A DNA stretch of 53,804 nucleotides from Spirochaetia bacterium (GTDB lineage: Bacteria; Spirochaetota; Spirochaetia; Treponematales; Treponemataceae). Below are positions 15,385 to 22,600 of this stretch, one piece after another. A model generated the notes under the pieces. That model had not been told where the DNA came from, did no database searches, and worked only from the letters and a program-made list of their open reading frames with translations. The position numbers and the translations under genes were made by a program. The stretch covers positions 1 through 53,804 of the forward strand of contig CAAGIS010000184.1 in NCBI GenBank assembly GCA_900769985.1, given 5' to 3'. Every line of letters starts with the position of its first letter. Position 1 is the first letter of the stretch.

Positions 15385-16746
15385 ATGATTTTTTCTCCAG
15401 TTGAAATTCAAGAAACGGTAAATATGTTTATGCGTCAGAAGCTTGATATCCGTTGCATTACAATGGGTATTTCGCTTCTGGATTGTGCTGATTCTGATGT
15501 AAACAGTGCGTGTCAGAAGATTTATGATAAAATTATGAAAAAGGCCGGGAATATTGTAAAGACCGGGCAGGACATAGAAAAAGAATTTGGTGTTCCTATC
15601 ATCAATAAGAGAATTTCTGTTACTCCGATTTCTTTAGTTGCCGGAGCGAGCAATGCAAAAAATTATGTTCCGTATATAAAGGCTCTTGATAAATGTGCAA
15701 AGGAACTCGGTGTAAATTTTATCGGTGGTTTTAGTGCGCTTGTTCAAAAGGGAATTACTCCGGCTGACCGCATTTTGATTGATTCAATTCCTGAGGCTCT
15801 TGCTTCAACTGATTTTGTATGTTCTTCTGTAAATGTCGGTTCGACAAAAAGCGGCATTAATATGGACGCTGTCAAGCTGATGGGAGAGACGATTGTAAAG
15901 ACTTCTGAAATTTCAAAGACTTGCGAAGTGAACGGATGCGCAAAACTTGTCGTATTCTGCAATGCGCCGGAAGACAATCCGTTTATGGCAGGTGCTTTTC
16001 ACGGGCCGGGCGAAGGCGATTGCGTAATTAATGTCGGTGTTTCAGGGCCGGGTGTAATTCTTGCTGCTGCAAAGGAATACAAAGGTAGACCGATTAATGA
16101 ACTTGCAGACGGAATTAAAAAGATGGCATTTAAAATTACGAGAATGGGTCAGCTTGTCGGTTCTGAGGCTGCAAAACGGCTTGGTGTTGATTTTGGAATT
16201 CTTGATTTGTCTTTAGCGCCTACGCCTGAAGTAGGGGATTCTGTTGCGCGTATTCTTGAAGAAATTGGTCTTGAAGGTGCCGGGGCTCCGGGAACTACTG
16301 CGGCTCTTGCAATGCTTACTGATATGGTAAAAAAAGGCGGTGTTATGGCAAGTACGAATGTCGGCGGGCTTTCCGGGGCATTTATTCCAGTGTCGGAAGA
16401 CGAAGGAATGATTAACGCTGTTGAAAAAGGTTCAATTTGTCTTGAAAAACTTGAAGCCATGACAACTGTCTGCTCTGTCGGACTTGATATGATTGCAATT
16501 CCTGGTGACACTCCTGCAACTACAATTTCTGGAATTTTGGCTGACGAGTTTGCAATTGGAATGGTGAACAATAAAACGACTGCCTGCCGCCTTATCCCTG
16601 TTCCGGGGAAAAAAGCCGGCGAATGGGTTGAGTTTGGAGGGCTGCTTGGTGGCTGTCCTGTAATGCCTGTAAGCAAATTTGGCTGTGCAGATTTTATTAA
16701 CCGGGGCGGCAGAATTCCTGCTCCTATTCATAGTTTTAGAAATTAA
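15385..16746 (+). CDS. UPF0210 / DUF711 family protein
   Basis: A 453-residue member of the UPF0210 family, related in fold to pyruvate formate-lyase-like proteins but lacking a known reaction. Conserved features include IRCITMGISLLDCAD, GGFSALVQKG, AGAFHGPGEGDCVINVGVSGPG and the Gly-rich PVPGKKAGEWVEFGGLLG near the end. I use the ATG at 15385 because GAGGT lies 7 bases ahead and MIFSPVEIQETVNMF is the family's normal start; an earlier frame extension of 14 codons overlaps the promoter. In many genomes it follows an ACT-domain (UPF0237) gene, which is absent here. putP follows after 33 bases. Confidence 0.88.
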   Translation: MIFSPVEIQETVNMFMRQKLDIRCITMGISLLDCADSDVNSACQKIYDKIMKKAGNIVKTGQDIEKEFGVPIINKRISVTPISLVAGASNAKNYVPYIKALDKCAKELGVNFIGGFSALVQKGITPADRILIDSIPEALASTDFVCSSVNVGSTKSGINMDAVKLMGETIVKTSEISKTCEVNGCAKLVVFCNAPEDNPFMAGAFHGPGEGDCVINVGVSGPGVILAAAKEYKGRPINELADGIKKMAFKITRMGQLVGSEAAKRLGVDFGILDLSLAPTPEVGDSVARILEEIGLEGAGAPGTTAALAMLTDMVKKGGVMASTNVGGLSGAFIPVSEDEGMINAVEKGSICLEKLEAMTTVCSVGLDMIAIPGDTPATTISGILADEFAIGMVNNKTTACRLIPVPGKKAGEWVEFGGLLGGCPVMPVSKFGCADFINRGGRIPAPIHSFRN

Positions 16747-16779
16747 CCGCAGAATAAATTTTTTTTATGGGAGTAGCTT

Positions 16780-18342
16780 ATGACTACACAAATGGTTGCG
16801 CAGATTATTGCGTTTGTTCTTTACCTTGGACTTATGGTTTTTGTAGGTCTCAGGACGGTAAAAAGCAATAATTCTGCATCTGATTTTTTTCTAGGCGGAA
16901 GAAAGGTTGGCCCTTGGGTTACGGCGTTAAGTGCTGAAGCTTCTGACTCGTCTGCATGGCTTTTGATGGGACTTCCAGGTTTATGTTATCTTGGTTGTTT
17001 TAAGGAAACTTTCTGGACTGCAATTGGTCTTATTGTCGGAACGTATCTGGCATGGCTTATTATTGCAAAACCTTTGAGAAAATGTTCAATTGCTTATAAA
17101 GATTCAATTACAATTCCAGAATTTCTTTCTAACAGGTTTAATGATAAATCTCATATTCTTTCTGTTGTGTCTGTAATTTTTATCGTAATATTTTTTACGA
17201 TTTATACGGCATCAGGTTTTGTTGCTTGTGCAAAACTTTTTAGGTCTGTTTTTGGTCTTAACTGGAATCTCGGATTGTTGATTGGTTTTGTAATCATTCT
17301 TTCGTATACGATTCTTGGCGGTTATAAGGCTGTCTGCACGACTGACTTTATTCAAGGTGCTTTGATTTTTATTGCATTTGTAGTTTCTGCTACTGTAATT
17401 ATATGTTCGCTTGGTGGATTAAACAATGCGGTGGTTCAAGTTCAGAATTTTACGCAAAGGGCTTTAAGCGGTGATTTTGGCGAATCGCTTGCAACGACTT
17501 TCAGCAATAATAACAATTTTAGTCCGATGTCTATGATTTCGGCTTTTTCATGGTGTCTGGGTTATTTTGGTATGCCTCACATAATCATTCGCTTTATGGG
17601 CTGCCGTTCAAATAAAGAAATCAGGACTGCTCGTCGCGTAGGAATTACCTGGATGATAATTGCTTACATCGGAACTTTTATTATAGGAACTTTTGGAACT
17701 GCTTATCTTTTGAATAAGGGAGTTCTTTTGGGAACAGAAGCAAGTCATTTTTCTCTTGAAGGAATAAAAGCTTTGGGGGCTGGAACTCAGGAAGCTGTAT
17801 TCAGTGAAACTATGATTCGTATGTTCCCTGCGTTTATTTCAGGAATTTTCTTGTGTGCGATTCTTGCGGCGGCTATGTCTACTGCGGACTCTCAGCTTTT
17901 GTCTGCTTCTTCTGCAATCGGGCAGGACATTTTTAAGGGCATTATAAAAAAGGATGCATCTGACAAACAGGTTCTTCTGGTGAGCCGTATTTGTGTTTTT
18001 GTGATTGCGATAGTAGGTCTGCTTCTTGCTTTGAATCCGAATAGTTCTATATTCAGTCTTGTCTCTTATGCCTGGGCAGGTTTTGGCGGAACTTTCGGGC
18101 CGCTTATTATTCTTGCTTTATACTGGAAAGGAACTACGGCGAGCGGTGCAATAGCAGGTCTTATAACTGGCGGAATTACAGTTGTTGCCTGGCACAATCT
18201 GCACGGAGGAATTTTTGATGTCTATGAAATTCTTCCTGCATTTGTTATCTGCCTTGTCGTAACAATTGTCGTAAGCCTTTGTACTAAAAAGGATTCAGAA
18301 GTTATTGCAACTTTTGAAAAATACAAAGCGATTGAAGACTAG
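16780..18342 (+). CDS. putP: Sodium/proline symporter (SSS family)
   Basis: A 520-residue membrane protein with about 13 transmembrane helices. The PutP signature SDFFLGGRKVGPWVTALSAEASDSSAWLLMG is split across helices 1-2; ILAAAMSTADSQLLSASSAI is the conserved sodium-site helix. It imports proline (or a related compound) with sodium. GGGAG lies 6 bases before the ATG. It probably forms an operon with UPF0210. Specificity for proline is inferred from closeness to PutP rather than PanF or other SSS members. Confidence 0.9.
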   Translation: MTTQMVAQIIAFVLYLGLMVFVGLRTVKSNNSASDFFLGGRKVGPWVTALSAEASDSSAWLLMGLPGLCYLGCFKETFWTAIGLIVGTYLAWLIIAKPLRKCSIAYKDSITIPEFLSNRFNDKSHILSVVSVIFIVIFFTIYTASGFVACAKLFRSVFGLNWNLGLLIGFVIILSYTILGGYKAVCTTDFIQGALIFIAFVVSATVIICSLGGLNNAVVQVQNFTQRALSGDFGESLATTFSNNNNFSPMSMISAFSWCLGYFGMPHIIIRFMGCRSNKEIRTARRVGITWMIIAYIGTFIIGTFGTAYLLNKGVLLGTEASHFSLEGIKALGAGTQEAVFSETMIRMFPAFISGIFLCAILAAAMSTADSQLLSASSAIGQDIFKGIIKKDASDKQVLLVSRICVFVIAIVGLLLALNPNSSIFSLVSYAWAGFGGTFGPLIILALYWKGTTASGAIAGLITGGITVVAWHNLHGGIFDVYEILPAFVICLVVTIVVSLCTKKDSEVIATFEKYKAIED

Positions 18343-18349
18343 TTTTATA

Positions 18350-19237
18350 ATGCGTTCCCTTTTGGAAGACGAAAGGGAGCGTGCTGTTCAATTTATTGAA
18401 AAGCGTGAAAATGAATGTACTGCCCTGATGGAGCAGGTACTTAAAAGTGCAGAAAATGTTTTTGTTTTAGAAGATGTTCTGCACGGTCATTTTTGCGCTT
18501 TATTTTATTTGCGTAATAAGTCGACGCTTTTTCATTTTATTCCCTTTGTAAAAAAAGAGCCGGAAATGGATTTTAATTTTTCTGAAATTCAAATGCAGAA
18601 AATTGAAAAGGCGCTTTTTGGTTTTTTATCTGATTTGGAAATTTTTTGTGTTTCTGGTGAATATGAGGGAACGCTTTTTATAAATTCAATTTTGCGGAGG
18701 GCAGGAAAAATTTTACTTGATTTGCGCGAATACATTTTAATGGAAAATGATTTTTCAAGTTCAGCTTGTCTTGAACTTGAAGACCGCATCGATGTCTTTG
18801 TAAAAAAATGTTCGCTTGAAGACAAAAATTTTCTTATTGAGCTTGAACGAAAATACCGCCTTGAAGAAGTCGTTATAAATCAAAAAGAAGAGGACGACAA
18901 AATAATTCACTTTGTATTGAGCAAAGCGCTGACGACACAATGTATTTTTTGCGCAATGAAAATTGAAAACGGAAAACTTTTTGCTGTTGCAAAAGCCGGA
19001 ACTAATGCGCAGGGAAAAAATTATTTTCAGCTTGGCGGTGTTTTTTGCCGTGAAGAATTCCGCAACAGGCGCATTGCATTTTTTGTAATTCAGCATTTAT
19101 TGCAGTTCATTCACTCATGCAAAAAAAAAGCAAGTCTTTTTGTAAAAGTAAAAAATGAACCAGCAAAGAAGCTTTATAAAAATCTTGGCTTTACGGAAAC
19201 AGGAAAATATGGAATTTCTTATTTTCAAAAGCAGTAA
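18350..19237 (+). CDS. GNAT-family acetyltransferase
   Basis: A 295-residue protein whose last 100 residues form a GNAT domain: FAVAKAGTNAQGKNYFQLGGVFC, EEFRNRRIAFFVIQHLLQFI (the acetyl-CoA loop RNRRIA replaces the usual RGxGxG), and KNEPAKKLYKNLGFTETGKY at the end. The N-terminal 180 residues have no domain I recognise but look like a second, degenerate acetyltransferase-like half. The ATG at 18350 follows the putP stop by 7 bases; an earlier in-frame start would overlap putP by 38 bases. No strong Shine-Dalgarno, so translation may depend on putP. Substrate unknown. Confidence 0.75.
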   Translation: MRSLLEDERERAVQFIEKRENECTALMEQVLKSAENVFVLEDVLHGHFCALFYLRNKSTLFHFIPFVKKEPEMDFNFSEIQMQKIEKALFGFLSDLEIFCVSGEYEGTLFINSILRRAGKILLDLREYILMENDFSSSACLELEDRIDVFVKKCSLEDKNFLIELERKYRLEEVVINQKEEDDKIIHFVLSKALTTQCIFCAMKIENGKLFAVAKAGTNAQGKNYFQLGGVFCREEFRNRRIAFFVIQHLLQFIHSCKKKASLFVKVKNEPAKKLYKNLGFTETGKYGISYFQKQ

Positions 19238-19279
19238 GATTTGTTATATTAAATTTATTATTATGTGCAGGAGAAAAAT

Positions 19280-19519
19280 ATGGCAGACAGCAAAATTGAA
19301 GAAAGAGTAAAAGAAGCATTAGATATGTATCGTCCTCAGCTTCAGGCAGACGGCGGTGATATGGAACTTGTAAAAATTGATGAAGAAAACCGCGTCCACC
19401 TTAAACTGACTGGAGCATGCGGTTCTTGTCCGATGGCTACAATGACTTTGAAAATGGGAGTTGAAGCATATTTAAAAGATGCTTGTCCTGAAGTTAAAGA
19501 AGTTGTACAAGTAATGTAG
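19280..19519 (+). CDS. NifU C-terminal-domain (Nfu-type) iron-sulphur scaffold
   Basis: A 79-residue Nfu protein. It starts MADSKIEERVKEALDMYRPQ and carries LQADGGDMELVKID and the metal-binding motif GACGSCPMATMTLKMGVE, whose CxxC pair binds a bridging 4Fe-4S cluster in a homodimer. It passes clusters to apoproteins in the cytoplasm. The ATG at 19280 has AGGAG 6 bases ahead; a GTG five codons earlier is less likely. Confidence 0.92.
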   Translation: MADSKIEERVKEALDMYRPQLQADGGDMELVKIDEENRVHLKLTGACGSCPMATMTLKMGVEAYLKDACPEVKEVVQVM

Positions 19520-19549
19520 TCAAGTATGTAGTAAAATAATGACGTTTTG

Positions 19550-19563
19550 AATCCAGCTGGATT
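19550..19563. repeat. Palindrome between the nfu-like and slyD-like genes
   Basis: AATCCAGCTGGATT is a perfect 14-base palindrome, flanked by TTTTG and CAAAA, which extend the potential hairpin. It lacks a clear U-tract. It may be a weak terminator or an operator for the slyD-like gene. Confidence 0.4.
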
Positions 19564-19593
19564 AATCAAAAAATAATTTTATCAGGAAATAGA

Positions 19594-20145
19594 ATGAAAA
19601 TAGAAAAAGACAAGGTCGTACAAATTCATTATGTACTTACAGATAAAGACGGAACGGAAATTGATTCGTCAAAAGAAACTGGTCCTCTGCAATATGTTCA
19701 CGGAAACGGATATTTAATTAAAGGGCTTGAATCGCAGCTTGAAGGTAAAGAGCCGGGTGCAAAGTTTACTGCGTTTGTAGAAGCAAAAGATGCGTATGGT
19801 GAGTATGATGAAAAGCTTGTTGTAGATGTTCCGAGAAGCCAGTTTGACAGTTCTGCAGAAATTGAAGTAGGAATGCAGTTTCAGGCAGAAAGTGCGGTGG
19901 GGCCTGCCATTGTAACTGTAAAAAAAGTTTCGCCAGAAACGATTACGATAGATGCAAATCATGAACTTGCAGGTAAAGACCTTAACTTTGATGTCGAGGT
20001 TGTAGACGTCCGCGATATGACGGAAGAAGAAATTACGCAAATGAACTCTGGCTGTGGCGGTGATTGCTCGTGTGACGGTGGCTGCGGAGGAGGCTGCAGT
20101 AGCGGTTGCGGCGGAGATTGTTCGTGCGAGGGCGGCTGTAAATAA
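19594..20145 (+). CDS. slyD: SlyD-like FKBP peptidyl-prolyl isomerase with cysteine-rich tail
   Basis: A 183-residue protein. The FKBP domain starts KVVQIHYVLTDKDG, then ETGPLQYVHGNGYLIKGLE, with the inserted flap PRSQFDSSAEIEVGMQFQAE and HELAGKDLNFDVEVVDVRD. The last 30 residues are almost only Cys, Gly, Asp and Ser (for example CGGDCSCDGGCGGGCSSGC), with twelve cysteines. E. coli SlyD has a His/Cys-rich tail that carries nickel to hydrogenase; this tail is Cys-only and could bind zinc, copper or nickel. It acts as a proline isomerase and chaperone in the cytoplasm. Confidence 0.88.
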   Translation: MKIEKDKVVQIHYVLTDKDGTEIDSSKETGPLQYVHGNGYLIKGLESQLEGKEPGAKFTAFVEAKDAYGEYDEKLVVDVPRSQFDSSAEIEVGMQFQAESAVGPAIVTVKKVSPETITIDANHELAGKDLNFDVEVVDVRDMTEEEITQMNSGCGGDCSCDGGCGGGCSSGCGGDCSCEGGCK

Positions 20146-20164
20146 ATTTTTTTGACGCCGCTTT

Positions 20165-20752
20165 TTAATGCTGAATGGGTTTTATTGCAGAGATGATTTT
20201 TTTTGTGTTTTCTTCGATTGAAGAATCGCCTTGATTAATTGTTATGTCTGCAAGCATAGAATATTTTTTTGTCCGTTCAACATAGAAATTGTGAAAGAAA
20301 TTCCGCAAATCAGAAATGGTCTGCGGATTTTTTTTTGCCAGATATGACGGAATAGAATCTTGATTTGTGATTTTTTCGCCGTCAGTTTGGGCTTCGCGTA
20401 TGATTCGTTCTATGGCGGTTTTTTCATCTACAAAAAGGTAAATAAAGACTGTGTTTGTTGTTAAAAACCTAATTGCTTCGTTGTTGTCGCAGATTCCGCC
20501 GCCTGTTGCAACGATGATTTTTTTATTTTCTGAAATTGACTTTAAGTACTGGCATGCGAGTTTTTCTGCGCTTAAAAATGAGTCTTTGCCTTCGTCGTTG
20601 TATATTTCTCTTGGAGATTTTCCTGTTAATTCTTGAATGACGCTGTCAGTGTCATAAAACGGACAGTTATAGTAAGAGGAGAGGGCTTTTCCTTGGGTGG
20701 ATTTTCCAGAGTGCTTTATTCCAGTCAGAATTATAGATTTTAATAAATTCAT
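20165..20752 (-). CDS. aroK: Shikimate kinase
   Basis: A 195-residue P-loop kinase that phosphorylates shikimate with ATP in chorismate synthesis. Walker A is GIKHSGKSTQGKAL, YDTDSVIQELTGKS holds the shikimate-binding Asp, and IVATGGGICDN is the conserved GGG motif. The length is near family norm with a short insert around residues 125-150. The ATG at 20752 lies 6 bases from TATAAT with no Shine-Dalgarno, so a leaderless message is predicted. Another step of the same pathway (DAHP synthase) is encoded 760 bases away on the other strand. Confidence 0.92.
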   Translation of the reverse strand: MNLLKSIILTGIKHSGKSTQGKALSSYYNCPFYDTDSVIQELTGKSPREIYNDEGKDSFLSAEKLACQYLKSISENKKIIVATGGGICDNNEAIRFLTTNTVFIYLFVDEKTAIERIIREAQTDGEKITNQDSIPSYLAKKNPQTISDLRNFFHNFYVERTKKYSMLADITINQGDSSIEENTKKIISAIKPIQH

Positions 20753-20758
20753 ACTTTT

Positions 20759-20787
20759 ATTATAACTTGCTTAATTGCAAAAGTCTA
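20759..20787 (-). promoter_or_regulatory. aroK promoter, overlapping the divergent promoter
   Basis: Minus strand TAGACT (20787-20782), 17-base spacer, TATAAT (20764-20759). Predicted +1 is the A of the aroK ATG. It shares bases with the plus-strand promoter at 20775-20803. Confidence 0.6.
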
Positions 20788-20803
20788 TTTGTTATTGTAT
20801 TCT
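20775..20803 (+). promoter_or_regulatory. Promoter of the PrsW-like gene
   Basis: TTGCAA (20775-20780), 17-base spacer, TATTCT (20798-20803), then 6 bases to the ATG at 20810. Its -35 lies in the aroK spacer, so both promoters cannot be occupied together. Confidence 0.6.
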
Positions 20804-20809
20804 AACTCT

Positions 20810-21478
20810 ATGAATGTTTACGCAGCGATAATTCTTTGTTTTATACCGTTGGTTACGGTTTTTATTCTGTTCAGGATTTTGGTTTCTGGAGTTACGATTG
20901 TAAAAGAGTTATTGGCTTGTCTTATTGGATTGATTGCGCTTGTGCCGATAACGGCTTTACAATTTTTTGCCGGTAATTTTTTTGTTATTAACGGGAAGAT
21001 GGCTTTTTCTGTTTTGCTGAGGGCTTTGATTTTATACGGCTTGATTGAGGAAGGAATAAAAGGTGCGGTGCTTTTTATTTTTCCGTCGAAGCAGGTTAAT
21101 TTAAAACTTATGGTTGTTTACTCAATTCTTGCGGGACTTTTTCTCGGTTGTTTTGAATCTGTAATTTATCTTGTAAATTCAATTCAAAAGGCGAGTGCAA
21201 GGGGCGGTGAAGTTCTGTTCAATATGATTTATTTGAGGACTTTTACATCGATTGTAATACATTCGTTTTGTTCTGGGCTTCTTGGAATTTTTGTTTATTC
21301 TGCAAAGAAAAAAATGCCTGTCTGGAGCGCGCTTGTTTATGCAATAGGAATTCACGGGTTGTATGATTTTTTTGCGATTATGCCGAAGCCGATGAATTAT
21401 TTTTCTTATGCTGCAATTTTACTTTTGATTCTGGAATGGCGGATTTTGTATGTCCGCTTAAAAGAAAGAGAAAGTTAA
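20810..21478 (+). CDS. PrsW-like intramembrane protease family protein
   Basis: A 222-residue integral membrane protein with seven or eight hydrophobic helices. Conserved family motifs are visible: EEGIK (glutamate pair), FESVIY, IHSFCSGLLG and IHGLYDF, which carry the Glu and His residues proposed to form the metallo-active site of M82/PrsW proteases. B. subtilis PrsW cuts an anti-sigma factor; no anti-sigma gene is nearby. The ATG at 20810 is chosen over an upstream TTG because of its 6-base distance to the -10. Ends 32 bases before DAHP synthase. Confidence 0.82.
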   Translation: MNVYAAIILCFIPLVTVFILFRILVSGVTIVKELLACLIGLIALVPITALQFFAGNFFVINGKMAFSVLLRALILYGLIEEGIKGAVLFIFPSKQVNLKLMVVYSILAGLFLGCFESVIYLVNSIQKASARGGEVLFNMIYLRTFTSIVIHSFCSGLLGIFVYSAKKKMPVWSALVYAIGIHGLYDFFAIMPKPMNYFSYAAILLLILEWRILYVRLKERES

Positions 21479-21510
21479 TTTAAAAATCACTTGTGGAGGT
21501 GTGAAATATT

Positions 21511-22539
21511 ATGAATATGCTGTTTGAACGAAAACTGGCACTTCCTATGGAAGTAAAAGAACTGAATCCTTTGACAATGGAAATGGACAAAACTGTCGAA
21601 GCTAAGCGCAATGAAATAAAGGCTGTTTTTGAAAACCGGTCTGACAAGCTTTTGCTTATAATCGGACCTTGTTCGGCAGATAACGAAGACAGTGTAATTG
21701 ATTATGTTACGCGGCTTAGAAATGTTCAGGAAAAGGTAAAGGATAAAATTCTTATAGTGCCGCGCATTTATACGAATAAGCCGCGTACGACTGGTGACGG
21801 TTACAAGGGGATGCTGCATCAGCCTGACCCGAATGCAAAACCTGATATGTTCAAGGGAATAATTGCAACGCGTCATATCCATATGCGTGCGGTAGCCGAA
21901 ACTGGTTTTGTATGCGCAGATGAAATGCTTTACCCTGAAAATTACCAGTATCTTGACGATTTGCTTGGCTATGTTGCAGTCGGTGCGCGTTCTGTTGAAA
22001 ACCAGCAGCACAGGCTTACGGCAAGCGGGATTGAAGTTCCTGTAGGAATGAAAAATCCGACAAGTGGCGATTACACTGTCATGATGAACGCAATTCTTGC
22101 AGCCCAGCATCACCACACTTTTATTTATCGCGGCTGGGAAGTTCACTCAGAGGGAAATCCTTTTACTCATGCAATTTTGCGCGGAAGTACAAACAAGCAC
22201 GGCAACAACATTCAGAATTATCACTACGAAGATTTAGTTAGGCTTTGTGATGAATATGATAAGCGTGAACTTAAGAATCCCGGTGTAATCATTGATACGA
22301 ACCATTCTAATTCTGGCAAAAATCCTTTTGAGCAGCCGAGAATCATTATGGACGTTTTAAACTCTTGCCGTCACAGTGATCGTATTTCAAAAATATTGAA
22401 AGGTTTTATGATTGAAAGTTATATCGAAGACGGAAACCAGAAACCTGGTGAATGTTGTTACGGAAAATCAATTACAGACCCTTGCCTTGGCTGGGAAAAG
22501 TCCGAAAAACTGATTTACGAAATTGCAGAAAAAATTTAA
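21511..22539 (+). CDS. aroG: 3-deoxy-7-phosphoheptulonate (DAHP) synthase, class I AroFGH type
   Basis: A 342-residue enzyme joining phosphoenolpyruvate and erythrose 4-phosphate at the start of aromatic amino-acid synthesis. Visible landmarks are LLIIGPCSADNE (metal Cys), VPRIYTNKPRTTGDGYKGM, ARSVENQQHR, GMKNPTSGDYT and IIDTNHSNSGKNP. The length fits the short AroF/G/H class without a fused mutase. GGAGGT lies 10 bases before the ATG. Which aromatic amino acid inhibits it cannot be read with confidence. A strong terminator follows. Confidence 0.93.
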   Translation: MNMLFERKLALPMEVKELNPLTMEMDKTVEAKRNEIKAVFENRSDKLLLIIGPCSADNEDSVIDYVTRLRNVQEKVKDKILIVPRIYTNKPRTTGDGYKGMLHQPDPNAKPDMFKGIIATRHIHMRAVAETGFVCADEMLYPENYQYLDDLLGYVAVGARSVENQQHRLTASGIEVPVGMKNPTSGDYTVMMNAILAAQHHHTFIYRGWEVHSEGNPFTHAILRGSTNKHGNNIQNYHYEDLVRLCDEYDKRELKNPGVIIDTNHSNSGKNPFEQPRIIMDVLNSCRHSDRISKILKGFMIESYIEDGNQKPGECCYGKSITDPCLGWEKSEKLIYEIAEKI

Positions 22540-22543
22540 ATAA

Positions 22544-22594
22544 AAAAATGAGTTCCTGAAAAACTTACTTGGTTTCTTGCAGGAACTCATTTTT
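22544..22594. terminator. Bidirectional intrinsic terminator between DAHP synthase and pyrG
   Basis: A perfect 15-base inverted repeat, AAAAATGAGTTCCTG (22544-22558) and its complement (22580-22594), with a 21-base loop. The A-run on one side and T-run on the other give a U-tract in both directions, serving the convergent genes. Confidence 0.85.
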
Positions 22595-22600
22595 ATGCAG

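Noticed and set aside
20040..20145. Repetitive Cys/Gly codons as a DNA repeat element
   Set aside because: They are in frame with the SlyD-like protein and form its metal-binding tail.
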